64,000 nucleotides of DNA from Chloroflexota bacterium (GTDB lineage: Bacteria; Chloroflexota; Anaerolineae; Anaerolineales; Villigracilaceae): positions 62,001 to 126,000 of the forward strand of contig JACRBL010000029.1 in assembly GCA_016234485.1 (NCBI GenBank). Direction: 5' to 3'. This document shows, piece after piece, positions 25,131 through 35,071 of the stretch. The number at the start of each line of letters is the position of its first letter. Positions within the stretch are counted from its first letter, which is position 1. A program made the translations under genes and the position numbers. Below the pieces are notes generated by a model that ran no database searches, was not told where the DNA came from, and worked only from the letters and a program-made list of their open reading frames with translations.

Positions 25131-25946
25131 ATGCAGGGGTTGCGGCAGATGGGGGGAGGCCTCGTCCTCGCCCTGCTCTCAGTGGTGATCGTCCTCGGGG
25201 GAATCTCCCTGGCGTTGGCCGAAGGGTATGTGCCTCCGCCGTCTCCCACGCCCACGCAAACGCAACCTGCCCCAACCGTCGCGCCGACCGAAACGCCGTC
25301 CGCGACGCTCGGCGCGGAGTCGCCCGTCCACACGTCCACATCCACCGCCACGTCCACGCTTGCCCCGTCTGTCAATTGTCCGCCCCCGCCTGGGTGGACG
25401 TCCACTGTCGTTCAATTGGGCGACACACTCGATAGTTTGGCGGCGCGCTATCACACCACCGCGCAGGAATTGATGACCCGAAACTGCATGACCGTTTCGA
25501 GCATCCTGCCTGGCTACATTATTTCCGTGCCGATTCAGCCGACGGCCACTTACTATCCTTGCGGCGTTGTGCCGTTTGGCTGGATTCAATACACTGTGCA
25601 ACCCGGGGACAACCTGTATCAGATCAGCCTGCGTTATGGCGTGACCGTAGCGCAACTGGATACGGCCAACTGCCTGCGCGGCTCCACCAACATTTTCGCG
25701 GGGCAGAGGTTGTGGGTTCCGAACGTGCCGATCATTCCCACTGCCACGCCAATCATTATCGAATTTGCGACGCAGACTCCGCCCATCCCGACCAGCACGA
25801 CCGCGCCGCCTCCCGCTTCCACCGAGACGCCGAGCGCGACTACCGAGCCTTCCGCGACGCCGACAGAGACTCCTACACCGTCTGAAACTCCCACGCCAAC
25901 TGACACGCCTCCTCCGACGGAAACGCCGACGCCTCCAACACCTTAA
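25131..25946 (+). CDS. Secreted or anchored protein with two LysM domains and Thr/Pro-rich linkers
   Basis: 271 residues. N-terminal membrane helix LVLALLSVVIVLGGISLALA, then a Pro/Thr linker. LysM 1 lies at ~84-130 (STVVQLGDTLDSLAARYHTTAQELMTRN in two parts) and LysM 2 at ~145-198 (YTVQPGDNLYQISLRYGVT, GQRLWVPN). A low-complexity C-terminal tail of TP/ETPTP repeats fills residues ~205-271. Each LysM carries extra cysteines (NC...C) that could form disulfides. The LysM domains should bind peptidoglycan-like glycans outside the cell. It is co-transcribed with the kinase-like gene and probably with the LCP gene. Confidence 0.88.
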   Translation: MQGLRQMGGGLVLALLSVVIVLGGISLALAEGYVPPPSPTPTQTQPAPTVAPTETPSATLGAESPVHTSTSTATSTLAPSVNCPPPPGWTSTVVQLGDTLDSLAARYHTTAQELMTRNCMTVSSILPGYIISVPIQPTATYYPCGVVPFGWIQYTVQPGDNLYQISLRYGVTVAQLDTANCLRGSTNIFAGQRLWVPNVPIIPTATPIIIEFATQTPPIPTSTTAPPPASTETPSATTEPSATPTETPTPSETPTPTDTPPPTETPTPPTP

Positions 25947-25961
25947 TTTATGAAAGGATGA

Positions 25962-27434
25962 ATGGTGAATTCATCCTTCATCCTTTTTTCCATGCGTCAT
26001 CGTTTAATTATCCTCCTCGCCATCCTGCTCACCTCCTGCGCGCCCGCTTCCACGGTTCCGCCCACGCGCGAGGTGCATGGACTCCCGTTCATCATCATCA
26101 CGCCCGCGGGAGGTTCTCTCGCCACGCCGACGCCGTTCCAGCCCGCGCTCGCCACGCCTCTTCCCACGATTTCATCCGATACTTTTTCCACGCGCCTGCC
26201 GCCGCTTCAACTTCCGACCGAGATGCTGGGGATGTTGCCCACCCCCACGGTGGCCGTGCCGTACCCAACTGCCATCCCGCCGCCCGCGAACCTCGGCGAA
26301 TACGCGGACGTGATTACCTTCCTGCTGATCGGCTCGGACAAACGTCCAGGTTCCACGTATCGCACCGACACGATGGTGATCGCGATCCTGCGCCCGAAGG
26401 ATGACCAGGTCTCGCTGATCTCGATCCCGCGCGACTTGTGGGTGTTCATCCCTGGCTGGGAGATGCAACGCATCAACACCGCTTACATGCACGGCGAATT
26501 GGAAGGCTACGCGGGCGGCGGCGCGCAACTGCTGAAAGACACCATCGAATACAACCTCGGCCTGCACATCGACCACACCGCCATGGTGGAATTTAACGGC
26601 TTCCGCCGCATCGTGGACACCCTCGGTGGGATTGACCTGCCCGTGGCCTGCGCCTACACCGACTGGCGACTCATCTCGCCCGAACTCGACCCTGAAAACG
26701 AAGACAACTGGTTCCTCTACACCACTGGCCCTGGCCTCGTCCACATGGACGGGGACCTGGCGCTCTGGTACGCGCGTTCGCGCTCCAAGTCCAATGACTT
26801 CGACCGAGGCCGCCGTCAACAGGAAGTGATCCGCGCCATCTACTCGCGCGCCCTCAGCGGCGATACGCTGACGAAAATCCCCCAACTCTACAACGACCTG
26901 AACACGCTGGTCGCCACCGACCTCGGGCTGGGCGACATCCTCAAACTGGCCTCGCTCGCGCCAGGCTTCGGCAACGCGGACATCCGCAGTTACTACATCC
27001 GCCCGCCCATCGTCAGCTCGTGGATTACGCCCGGCGGCGCGTACGTGCTTCTGCCCGATCAGGCCGCCCTGCAGGGACTCGTCACCACCGCGCTGACCGC
27101 CTCGCCCGTCGCGGCCGTGAACGAGACCATCACCGTCGAAGTAATGAACGGAACCGCCACCGATGGCTGGGACGCGCTGGCGGCCTCGCGTCTCAACTAC
27201 GCGGGCTTCGTTACTAACATCAAACCCGCGGACAGGCGCGACTACGCCACCTCCATCCTCGTGGATCTGTCCGTCACGCCTGACTACAATCGCAATGCCA
27301 TGTTGTTAAATGTAATGGGGTTTTATCCGAGCCAACTGGTGTCCATTCCCACCCCAAACAGTCCCGTCCAGTATCGGCTGATCTTGGGATATGACTATCA
27401 GCCGTGTTTTCAGCCGGAGTCGTTGTCGCCGTAG
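25962..27434 (+). CDS. LytR-CpsA-Psr (LCP) family lipoprotein
   Basis: 490 residues from ATG 25962, preceded by GAAAGGATGA; ATG 25992 is also possible. Lipobox LLTSC near residue 25. The LCP domain spans ~110-320 with FLLIGSDKRPG, YRTDTMVIAIL, SLISIPRDLWV, RINTAYMHG, VDTLGGIDL and ALWYARSRSKSNDFDRGRRQQ, which include the arginines and aspartates that bind pyrophosphate-lipid substrates. A LytR_C-like domain follows (~375-450: ITVEVMNGTATDGWDALAA). Such proteins attach anionic or other glycopolymers to the envelope. The company of a LysM protein supports an envelope-building role. Confidence 0.92.
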   Translation: MVNSSFILFSMRHRLIILLAILLTSCAPASTVPPTREVHGLPFIIITPAGGSLATPTPFQPALATPLPTISSDTFSTRLPPLQLPTEMLGMLPTPTVAVPYPTAIPPPANLGEYADVITFLLIGSDKRPGSTYRTDTMVIAILRPKDDQVSLISIPRDLWVFIPGWEMQRINTAYMHGELEGYAGGGAQLLKDTIEYNLGLHIDHTAMVEFNGFRRIVDTLGGIDLPVACAYTDWRLISPELDPENEDNWFLYTTGPGLVHMDGDLALWYARSRSKSNDFDRGRRQQEVIRAIYSRALSGDTLTKIPQLYNDLNTLVATDLGLGDILKLASLAPGFGNADIRSYYIRPPIVSSWITPGGAYVLLPDQAALQGLVTTALTASPVAAVNETITVEVMNGTATDGWDALAASRLNYAGFVTNIKPADRRDYATSILVDLSVTPDYNRNAMLLNVMGFYPSQLVSIPTPNSPVQYRLILGYDYQPCFQPESLSP

Positions 27435-27445
27435 GTTTCCCCCCG

Positions 27446-27790
27446 TTACTCTCGCACTCTAACCCGATCTCGTTCTGCTGTGATCAGTGCGCCATTGTTT
27501 AGGTTGGTCTCATAGCGGGCAAGGACTTTGAGACAAACCTCGCCTTGTTCCTGCGAAGACAGGCTGACCAGGCGAATGATGCCTGAATGTGGCTGTCTGA
27601 ACAAAATTGCCAGTTCGCCGAAATCCTTGTCGAGTGTGACCAGAACACGTCCCTCGCGATGCGCAATGGATAGGATTTCCTCATCACCGGGATCTTTGTC
27701 CCAATTTCCCGTCCAAACGACATCATGATCTGCGGCTTCTAATGTCCGCAATGTCCCGCCCCAAACACAGGTATCCAGCAAAACTTTCAC
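27446..27790 (-). CDS. DUF5615 PIN-like toxin component
   Basis: 114 residues. The PIN-like features are MKVLLDTCVWGG (first acidic residue), GDEEILSIAHREGRVLVTLDKDFGEL (central acids) and a C-terminal beta region. DUF5615 proteins are usually encoded after a DUF433 gene, as here with a four-base overlap, and are treated as candidate RNase toxins. The second position is CVWGG rather than the common N-[LV]-[SP]-P, so activity is uncertain. Confidence 0.8.
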   Translation of the reverse strand: MKVLLDTCVWGGTLRTLEAADHDVVWTGNWDKDPGDEEILSIAHREGRVLVTLDKDFGELAILFRQPHSGIIRLVSLSSQEQGEVCLKVLARYETNLNNGALITAERDRVRVRE

Positions 27791-28038
27791 GCCGCGGTTC
27801 CCACTTCCAGTAATTCCACGCGCTCGTGGGCAACCAACAAACTGGCATAGACGAGACAGGCGCGAATATCTTCAGGTTCCAGGAACGGATATCCGCTGAG
27901 AATAGTTTCAGCGGTATCGCCCGCGGCCAGCATCCCAAGGATGTGTTCCACCGCAATCCGACGCCCGCGGATGATGGGCTTGCCATTAAAGATTTGCGGA
28001 TTTATCACAATTCGTTTAAGAAGCTTGTTTTCTTCCAT
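27787..28038 (-). CDS. DUF433 antitoxin-like protein
   Basis: 83 residues; AGAGGTTCAA precedes the ATG. Matches DUF433: RIVINPQIFNGKPIIRGRRIAVEHILGMLAAG, then YPFLEPEDIRACLVYAS. The fold includes a small helix-turn-helix, and members act as the partner of DUF5615 proteins, probably neutralising them and repressing the operon. The four-base overlap with the toxin gene supports translational coupling. Confidence 0.88.
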   Translation of the reverse strand: MEENKLLKRIVINPQIFNGKPIIRGRRIAVEHILGMLAAGDTAETILSGYPFLEPEDIRACLVYASLLVAHERVELLEVGTAA

Positions 28039-28164
28039 TTGAACCTCTGCGGCAATTTTACAACAGATTCATTCTGGTTTGCAGATGGAATCCCCGCTGT
28101 TGACTTTTCCCCCCACTCCATCGTAAACTGCTGACCAGCCCACCCTCACCCACAAGGAGACATC

Positions 28165-29103
28165 ATGTCGCGGAAATTCACCTTCGTCCTTGTTCTCGCC
28201 ATCATCCTTTCTGCTTGCGCGCCAACGCCAGCAACACAGACTTCCGAAGTCTCCGAGACTTCGGAAGTCTTGCCCGCGACCGCCACAGCCACTTTAACGC
28301 CTGACGCTCCAACACCTTCCCCCACTCCTGAAGCGGCGACCGTGGAAAGTGTGATTAGGAATGAAATGAAAGGTAAAGCCCCGCAGGTTGCCGATGCGAG
28401 TATGGGTACTTATCAGTTTATGCGGGCCGAAAATGGCGCGTATCGGGTAGTGAATGAAAAACTTGGGTTGGACGTGGAACTAAGTTTGGTAGCGGATCAA
28501 TACGGCCAGCGAATGGTGGGGGATGATGACAGGACTGTGTTTATAAAAAACGAGGAAGGGAAGTGGGTCGTAGCACCATTCTGGCGATGGGGAGAGCAGA
28601 GGATTGAGTTGGGAATTGTGGAGAATAGTCAATCTACTTATAAAGGTATGACTGAGATCAAAATTGCAGGGGAATTGATGGGATATGATGGATCGGTAGA
28701 AATCGAACATGAGGGAGAAAAACATATTTTGCCCGTTGCAGTGTTTTGGGTGGGCAATGACCAAAATGGCGAGAAAATCTTATTTAAGACAGTACTGGGA
28801 TACGTGAATGGATGGGTATCAGAGAACGCCTATGGGGGGAGTTCGCTTCCAAACGATCCCAATGCAGTGAATAACACTACACCGCGATTTGCGACTGATG
28901 TCAGCCCAGAAATGTTGGTCGAAGATCTGGAGGTTGGCGGGACATATGTGATTTCATTAATGCTTGGTGGCGTAGATGTAATGGAAGATTATTCTGCTGT
29001 GAATACAGACATGGTGGATTACTTGATTGATGAGAATAACGCTTTGAACGAAACGGGATTGGGAATGGTGCACATTGTAAGTGTTCCTATGCTAAGGCGT
29101 TGA
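28165..29103 (+). CDS. Lipoprotein of unknown function with an in-frame palindromic insert
   Basis: 312 residues; AAGGAGACATC precedes the ATG. Signal peptide with lipobox LSAC at residue ~18, then a Ser/Thr/Pro linker to ~60. The remaining 250 residues are a mixed alpha/beta domain I do not recognise (for example RAENGAYRVVNEKLGLDVEL, EYSAVNTDMVDYL-like end). The first ~60 codons are GC-rich while the rest is clearly AT-richer, suggesting a foreign or slowly ameliorating body. A perfect palindrome (28238-28270) lies inside the linker and encodes a TSEVSETSEV repeat. Confidence 0.75.
   Translation: MSRKFTFVLVLAIILSACAPTPATQTSEVSETSEVLPATATATLTPDAPTPSPTPEAATVESVIRNEMKGKAPQVADASMGTYQFMRAENGAYRVVNEKLGLDVELSLVADQYGQRMVGDDDRTVFIKNEEGKWVVAPFWRWGEQRIELGIVENSQSTYKGMTEIKIAGELMGYDGSVEIEHEGEKHILPVAVFWVGNDQNGEKILFKTVLGYVNGWVSENAYGGSSLPNDPNAVNNTTPRFATDVSPEMLVEDLEVGGTYVISLMLGGVDVMEDYSAVNTDMVDYLIDENNALNETGLGMVHIVSVPMLRR
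28238..28270. repeat. Perfect palindrome inside a coding region
   Basis: 16-base arms AGACTTCCGAAGTCTC / GAGACTTCGGAAGTCT around a single base, in frame within the lipoprotein linker. It resembles the short palindromic elements of the 4852-4887 type and looks like an insertion that kept the reading frame. Confidence 0.85.
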
Positions 29104-29174
29104 ACGATGCTTTAATTTGCGATTGTATACTCTAGTTAGTGAATGAACTTCGGGATTGGTGGGCAAATCGCTAG

Positions 29175-29203
29175 TTGACATCTTCCCATTCTCCTACTAA
29201 ACT
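29175..29203 (+). promoter_or_regulatory. Sigma-70-like promoter for the integrase-fold gene
   Basis: TTGACA at 29175-29180 and TAAACT at 29198-29203 are separated by 17 bases, about 40 bases before the ATG. Confidence 0.6.
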
Positions 29204-29241
29204 ATACGCAAAGATTACACGCTATCTCGAAAGGAGGCGAA

Positions 29242-30138
29242 ATGTCCCCTTCAAATACTTCTGCCCACCTCACCCCGCAAGCGCCGCTCGGCACGGCCAT
29301 CAAGGCCTGGGAACTTTATCTCTACGACCAGGGTCGCTCGCCCAACACCGTCAAAGCCTTTCTCTCCGACGTGAACCTGCTGGCTGGCTTCCTCCCGCCC
29401 GACCGTCAGATCGGCGCGGTCACCACCGCCGACCTCAACCGCTTCTTCAAATGGATGGAGAAGGAGCGCGACGTCCCGTGCAGCCCCAAGACGCTGGCGC
29501 GGCGCATCACCTCGGTCAAATCGCTGTTCCGCTGGCTCCATCAATACGGCACGCTGACCCTCGACCCTGCCGAAAAGGTCGCGCAACGCTCGGCCATCAG
29601 TCCGCTTCCGCAAGTTCTGACGGAGGACGAGATGCAGGCCGCGCTGGAGGCCGCCGACCGCCACCGCCGCGGACCCAAGCCGGACGCGCGCTCTTACGCG
29701 TTACTCTCGCTGTTGCTTAATACGGGCATCAAGAAGAGCGAGTGCCTCGGCATCCACCTCAATCACATTGACCTCGACTCGCAGGGAGGGCCGCTGGTCT
29801 TTGTCCGCTATGCCAGCCCGTCGAATCGTTACAAAGAACGCAAACTGCTCCTGACCGAGGAGTGGGTGACCGCCTACAAGGAATACCTCGCCCAATATGC
29901 CCCCACCGACCAACTCTTCCCCTGGTCGCCGCGGCGGCTGGAATATCTGCTCGAAGACATCGGCGAGGAGGCCGCGCTCGGCAAGCATCTCTCCTTCGAT
30001 ATGTGCCGCTGGACTTGTGCCCTCCGCGATTACAAAGGCGGCATGGAGTTCGACCGCATCCGCCAGAAACTGGGCGTCTCCAAGATCCAGTGGCGCGAAC
30101 TCAACATGAAATTGCGTCAGTTGAGCGAAATGAAGTAA
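29242..30138 (+). CDS. Tyrosine-recombinase-fold protein lacking the catalytic residues
   Basis: 298 residues; strong AAAGGAGGCGA before the ATG. The N-terminal SAM-like core-binding domain is clear (SPNTVKAFLSDVNLLAGFL, DLNRFFKWMEKERDV). The catalytic domain aligns from YALLSLLLNTGIKKSECLGI, where the first catalytic Arg is Lys. KERKLLL retains the beta-strand Lys. The HxLR box is replaced by FDMCRWTCALRDYKGG, and the C-terminal region RIRQKLGVSKIQWRELNMKL has neither the usual His/Trp nor a Tyr nucleophile. No tyrosine occurs after RDYKGG. It is probably a DNA-binding derivative rather than an active integrase, and no phage or integrative element surrounds it. Confidence 0.8.
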   Translation: MSPSNTSAHLTPQAPLGTAIKAWELYLYDQGRSPNTVKAFLSDVNLLAGFLPPDRQIGAVTTADLNRFFKWMEKERDVPCSPKTLARRITSVKSLFRWLHQYGTLTLDPAEKVAQRSAISPLPQVLTEDEMQAALEAADRHRRGPKPDARSYALLSLLLNTGIKKSECLGIHLNHIDLDSQGGPLVFVRYASPSNRYKERKLLLTEEWVTAYKEYLAQYAPTDQLFPWSPRRLEYLLEDIGEEAALGKHLSFDMCRWTCALRDYKGGMEFDRIRQKLGVSKIQWRELNMKLRQLSEMK

Positions 30139-30151
30139 TACAACTTGAACC

Positions 30152-30239
30152 CGTCATTGCGAGGAGGGCGGTTTTCCCGACGAAGCAATCCCCTCGTCGT
30201 GGAGGAGATTGCTTCGGGAAGATCACCCTCGCAATGACG
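30152..30239. repeat. Dispersed repeat family A, copy 2
   Basis: Begins CGTCATTGCGAGGAGGGCG and ends CACCCTCGCAATGACG, with GAAGCAATC / GATTGCTTC inside. It fills the gap between the integrase-fold gene and tilS, which are convergent. Confidence 0.9.
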
Positions 30240-30244
30240 AAAGG

Positions 30245-31690
30245 TTATTCCGCTTTTTTCTTCGTGGGGGAAACGAGCGTGAAATACAAAATCCGCCTGG
30301 AGGCTTTTGTCAATCGAAACGGATGCGCGAGCTGGTAGCCTGGGATCCACGCGATCTTGTCGCCCGCGCAGAGCAGGGGCCAGCGGTCGCGCGCCCGTTG
30401 GGCGAGCTTTTCGTTGGTGAAGAAATCGGACAGTTTCTGCGAATGACCGTCCAAGCCGAGCGGCTCGAACCGATCGCCCTCGCGGCGGACGCGCAGGGTG
30501 AGGTCGCCTTGCAATGTGTCGGCGTCAAGCCAGACCTGGAAGGGGTCTTCGTTATCCTGCATTTGCTCGCGCGCCAACGCGGGGATGTTCCACGATTCGC
30601 AGGAAAAACGCCAGCCTCCAGGTAAATCCACGCGGGAGGGCAGGGAAAGCAAAAGCGAGTCGGCATCGGCGGGGAGTTGCGGCCAGGCCTCAAAAGGCAG
30701 GACGGCATTTTCGCCCGCGACAAAAACCTGGTTGCCTTCGCGCAGCAGGCGGATGCCGCCAATGAGCGGAAGCGAGCCGCCTGTCTTCCCGTTTTGGAGG
30801 AAGGCAGTCACCCTGTCGAGCAGGGCGTAGGAGATGTCGGCCAGCGGTTGGATCCGCTCCATGGCGCGGCGAAACAGATAGCGGGTGAGTCCGAGCGGGA
30901 ATTCCGTCAGCGTGGACGCGTCGAAGGTGATGAGTCCGTCCGATTCGTTGACAACCGCGCGCGCCCAGGCCGCGTCCACAGATTGAGTCAGAATCTCATG
31001 GTCGGCTTGGAGCGATTGCCCGGTGCGCCAAACGGCCTCGCGGAATTTGGGATTGTAGGTTTCGAGATTGGGGATGAGCAAATGGCGGATGCGATTGCGG
31101 AGGAAGTTGAGCGAGTCGTTGCTGGGATCGTAATGCGGGCGAAGTCCCTGCCCTGCGCAGTAGACGACGGTCTCCTCGCGCCAGACATCGAGGAGCGGAC
31201 GCACGAGCGGTATCTCCACGTCGAACACGGAGAAGACGGTGCGATAGGCCATGCCTTTGAGTCCCGTCATCCCCGCGCCGCGCAGGAAGTGCATGAGGAT
31301 GGTTTCCACCTGATCGTCCGCGGTATGACCGACGGCCACGGCCTGCGCGCCGCGCTCACGCGCCTGCGCGAACAGGAAGCGGTAACGCAAGGTGCGGGCG
31401 GCGTCTTCGATGGATAGTTTTTTCTCTTCGGCGAAGGCGCGCACGTCGGCGCTTTCCACCAGCGAGGGGATGCCCAGCCGCGCGGCCATGTTTTCCACGG
31501 CGGTGGCTTCCATGTCGGAATTTTCGCGCAGTTTATGATTGAAGTGAGCGACGATGATCGGGTAGCCCGCCTGCCGTAACAAGTCCATCAGACACAAACT
31601 ATCCGGCCCGCCAGAGACCGCGACCACGATTGGCCGCTTCGGATCGAGGCGGCATTGGTTGCGGAGGATGGTGTCCATGCTGGGGAGCAT
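30245..31690 (-). CDS. tilS: tRNA(Ile)-lysidine synthase
   Basis: 481 residues from ATG 31690 (MLPSMDTIL); ATG 31678 is equally possible and neither has a ribosome-binding site. The N-terminal PP-loop SGGPDSLCL, VAHFNHKLRENSD, EDAARTLRYRFL and GHTADDQVETILMHFLRGAGMTGL are all TilS hallmarks. A middle TilS substrate-binding domain and the C-terminal TilS_C-like domain (LTLRVRREGDRFEPLGLDGHSQKLSDFF) follow. The enzyme makes lysidine at C34 of tRNA-Ile(CAU). The open frame continues upstream through family-C repeats, but that part is not family sequence. Confidence 0.95.
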   Translation of the reverse strand: MLPSMDTILRNQCRLDPKRPIVVAVSGGPDSLCLMDLLRQAGYPIIVAHFNHKLRENSDMEATAVENMAARLGIPSLVESADVRAFAEEKKLSIEDAARTLRYRFLFAQARERGAQAVAVGHTADDQVETILMHFLRGAGMTGLKGMAYRTVFSVFDVEIPLVRPLLDVWREETVVYCAGQGLRPHYDPSNDSLNFLRNRIRHLLIPNLETYNPKFREAVWRTGQSLQADHEILTQSVDAAWARAVVNESDGLITFDASTLTEFPLGLTRYLFRRAMERIQPLADISYALLDRVTAFLQNGKTGGSLPLIGGIRLLREGNQVFVAGENAVLPFEAWPQLPADADSLLLSLPSRVDLPGGWRFSCESWNIPALAREQMQDNEDPFQVWLDADTLQGDLTLRVRREGDRFEPLGLDGHSQKLSDFFTNEKLAQRARDRWPLLCAGDKIAWIPGYQLAHPFRLTKASRRILYFTLVSPTKKKAE

Positions 31691-31721
31691 GGGGCTATTA
31701 AACCACAGAATGTAAAAAACA

Positions 31722-31998
31722 ACCCCCATCCCCGGCTCTTCCCCCAAATCAAAGAGCGGATTTGGGGGAAGGGGGAAAAGCGCTTGCAGGTGGAAGTGAT
31801 CGTTTGCGACCCGCACAATTTTCACCCTCCCCCATCTGTGTTTTTCGAATGGGGAAGAACCCGACCCCCATCCCCGGCCCTTCCCCCAAATCAAAGAGCG
31901 GATTTGGGGGAAGGGGAAAAGCGCTTGCAGGTGGAAGTGATCGTTTGCGACCCGCACAATGTTCACCCTGCCCCATTCGTGTTCGTCGAATGGGGCAG
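31722..31998. repeat. Tandem duplicated 142-base element (family C) upstream of tilS
   Basis: Copy 1 (31722-31863) and copy 2 (31864-~31998) are near identical. Each contains the stem CCTTCCCCCAAATC / GATTTGGGGGAAGG around AAAGAGCG, then GCGCTTGCAGGTGGAAGTG and TTGCGACCCGCACAAT. The end of copy 2 carries CCCTGCCCCATTCG / CGAATGGGGCAGGG. No gene is seen in the 31691-32006 gap besides this. Confidence 0.88.
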
Positions 31999-32006
31999 GG
32001 TGGGGG

Positions 32007-32411
32007 TTAGATTTGATACAACTCCACCAACACGCCGCCCGTCGCTTCGGGATGGATGAAGGCGTATTTCTTTCCGTCCGCGGCGAGGCGCGGTTCTTCG
32101 TTGATGAGGCGGATGTTCTTGGCTTTCAGTTGCGCCATCATACCTTCGATGTCGTCCACTTCGAGGCAGAGGTGGTGCATCCCTTGTCCGCGCTTGGCGA
32201 GATATTTGGCGATGCCCGAGTCGTCGCTGGTGGGCATGACGAGTTCCACTTCCGCACCCGCGAGAGGCAGGAACGCGACCTGCGATTTTTCGGCGGGGAC
32301 ATCGCGCAGTTCGTGCAGAGAAATCCCCAGCGCGTCGCGCCAGAACGCTAGCGATTTTTCCATGTCTGAGACGACGACGGCGACGTGATTGATGGCTTTG
32401 ATGACTGGCAT
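32007..32411 (-). CDS. mce: Methylmalonyl-CoA epimerase
   Basis: 134 residues from ATG 32411, whose A overlaps the TAA of the preceding gene (TAATG). This is a single glyoxalase/VOC fold: INHVAVVVSDMEKSLAFWRDALG (metal His), EVELVMPTSDDSGIAKYL, GQGMHHLCLEVDDIEGMM (metal His), IHPEATGGVLVELYQ (Glu). These match the 2R/2S epimerase that feeds the B12-dependent mutase. The open frame that continues upstream to 32729 belongs to the other gene's shadow. The mutase gene nearby supports the assignment. Confidence 0.95.
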   Translation of the reverse strand: MPVIKAINHVAVVVSDMEKSLAFWRDALGISLHELRDVPAEKSQVAFLPLAGAEVELVMPTSDDSGIAKYLAKRGQGMHHLCLEVDDIEGMMAQLKAKNIRLINEEPRLAADGKKYAFIHPEATGGVLVELYQI

Positions 32412-32902
32412 TAGTTGACTCCCATGAAGCCAAACAGTTTCCACATGCCTCGCATCAGCGCGTGACCGAAATCGGGTTGCAAAAACTGGCTCGGACAGGA
32501 CCCCGGAATGACCGTGATCCCGTTGGCGCGCGCCTTCTCCACCGCGGCCTGCGAGACGCTGGTCATGCTGGCGGCGAGACCGGGCTTCGTGCCCATCATG
32601 CAGTGCATCCAGATGTGTTTGACGCCGAGCTCCACGCACTGATCCACGATCTGATCCGTCACCTTGGGGCTGGCGAGGATGAAGACCGCGTCCACTTTTT
32701 CGGGGATGGATTTCAGGTCGGGGTAGCACGCGTCCCCTTCATAGGTAGAAATGCGAGGGTTGACCGCGAAGACCTGGTAGCCGTTATCCTTGAACTTTTT
32801 GTAGTTCAGGTTGCAGCCCGTCTCGCGCTTGTCTGATACGCCGACGACGGCGATCTTCTTCTGGGAAAGGAAATCCTTTACCATTGTGTCTAGTTTTGCC
32901 AT
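32411..32902 (-). CDS. CoA-binding (YccU-like) domain protein
   Basis: 163 residues; CAAGGAGATTTCAC precedes the ATG. This is a Rossmann-type CoA_binding_2 domain: KKIAVVGVSDKRETGCNLNYKKFKDNGYQVFAVNP split at the loop, YPDLKSIPEKVDAVFILASP, GVKHIWMHCMMGTK and IPGSCPSQFL. It is coupled to the epimerase by a one-base overlap, suggesting a role in binding or delivering CoA thioesters in propionate metabolism. The exact function of this family is unknown. Confidence 0.85.
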   Translation of the reverse strand: MAKLDTMVKDFLSQKKIAVVGVSDKRETGCNLNYKKFKDNGYQVFAVNPRISTYEGDACYPDLKSIPEKVDAVFILASPKVTDQIVDQCVELGVKHIWMHCMMGTKPGLAASMTSVSQAAVEKARANGITVIPGSCPSQFLQPDFGHALMRGMWKLFGFMGVN

Positions 32903-33013
32903 GTGAAATCTCCTTGTTGCAGGGAAGATTATATGCCGTTATTTTCTCTCCACAAGATGATGAAAATCACTGGCGCGTCAGTGGGTTTGGGCAAGCCCGC
33001 GCTGAATAATGAA

Positions 33014-33046
33014 AAGACAGCCATCCGAGGGCGGCTGTCTTATTTT
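33014..33046. terminator. Terminator between the CoA-binding and mutase transcripts
   Basis: Stem AAGACAGCC / GGCTGTCTT with T/A-rich flanks on both sides. It lies ~200 bases past the mutase stop (leftward) and upstream of the CoA-binding gene, so the two units are probably transcribed separately. Confidence 0.7.
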
Positions 33047-33243
33047 GACTGGCATTTGGGGGGAGATAGGAAGAGTATAGGATGGGTATAGGATGACATT
33101 GGATGGAGAAATCAGACTTGGAAACGGTGATTTTTGTTATTCTCACCTGGAATGTCCAAATGTGACAGGAGTTTTACTGTTGACATGGGGATTAATCCTT
33201 TCGCATTTGGGGGAGGTGCCTGCGTCAGCAGGCGGAGGGGCCT
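33047..33243. other. Intergenic region with a family-B repeat fragment
   Basis: No gene is seen. The segment TCGCATTTGGGGGAGG near 33200 matches one arm of the family-B repeats at 56.8-57.7 and 63.8 kb, and GCCTGCGTCAGCAGGC next to it forms a small hairpin. Confidence 0.55.
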
Positions 33244-34899
<1,656 letters not shown>

Positions 34900-35071
34900 T
34901 GTATTCACCATGAAAGTGCAGTGGAGTTGAAAAACTGACCTTTCCCAAGTATACAACCAAAGAGTGATGCACGTTTTTGGATTAAGAACTTATTAAAATG
35001 TCGGCTTACAAATCTGATAAAGCGGACTTTTTTCCCTTGTTAATAAGGGGCAATTCATTTAAAAAGGTGAT

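Noticed and set aside
31691..31966. 92-residue N-terminal extension of TilS
   Set aside because: The extension is translated family-C repeat DNA (the phrase RVANDHFHLQALFP appears twice). TilS family sequence begins only after the ATG at 31690 or 31678.
32412..32729. N-terminal extension of the epimerase to 32729
   Set aside because: This part is out-of-frame reading of the CoA-binding gene; the glyoxalase domain starts at MPVIKAINHVAV from 32411.
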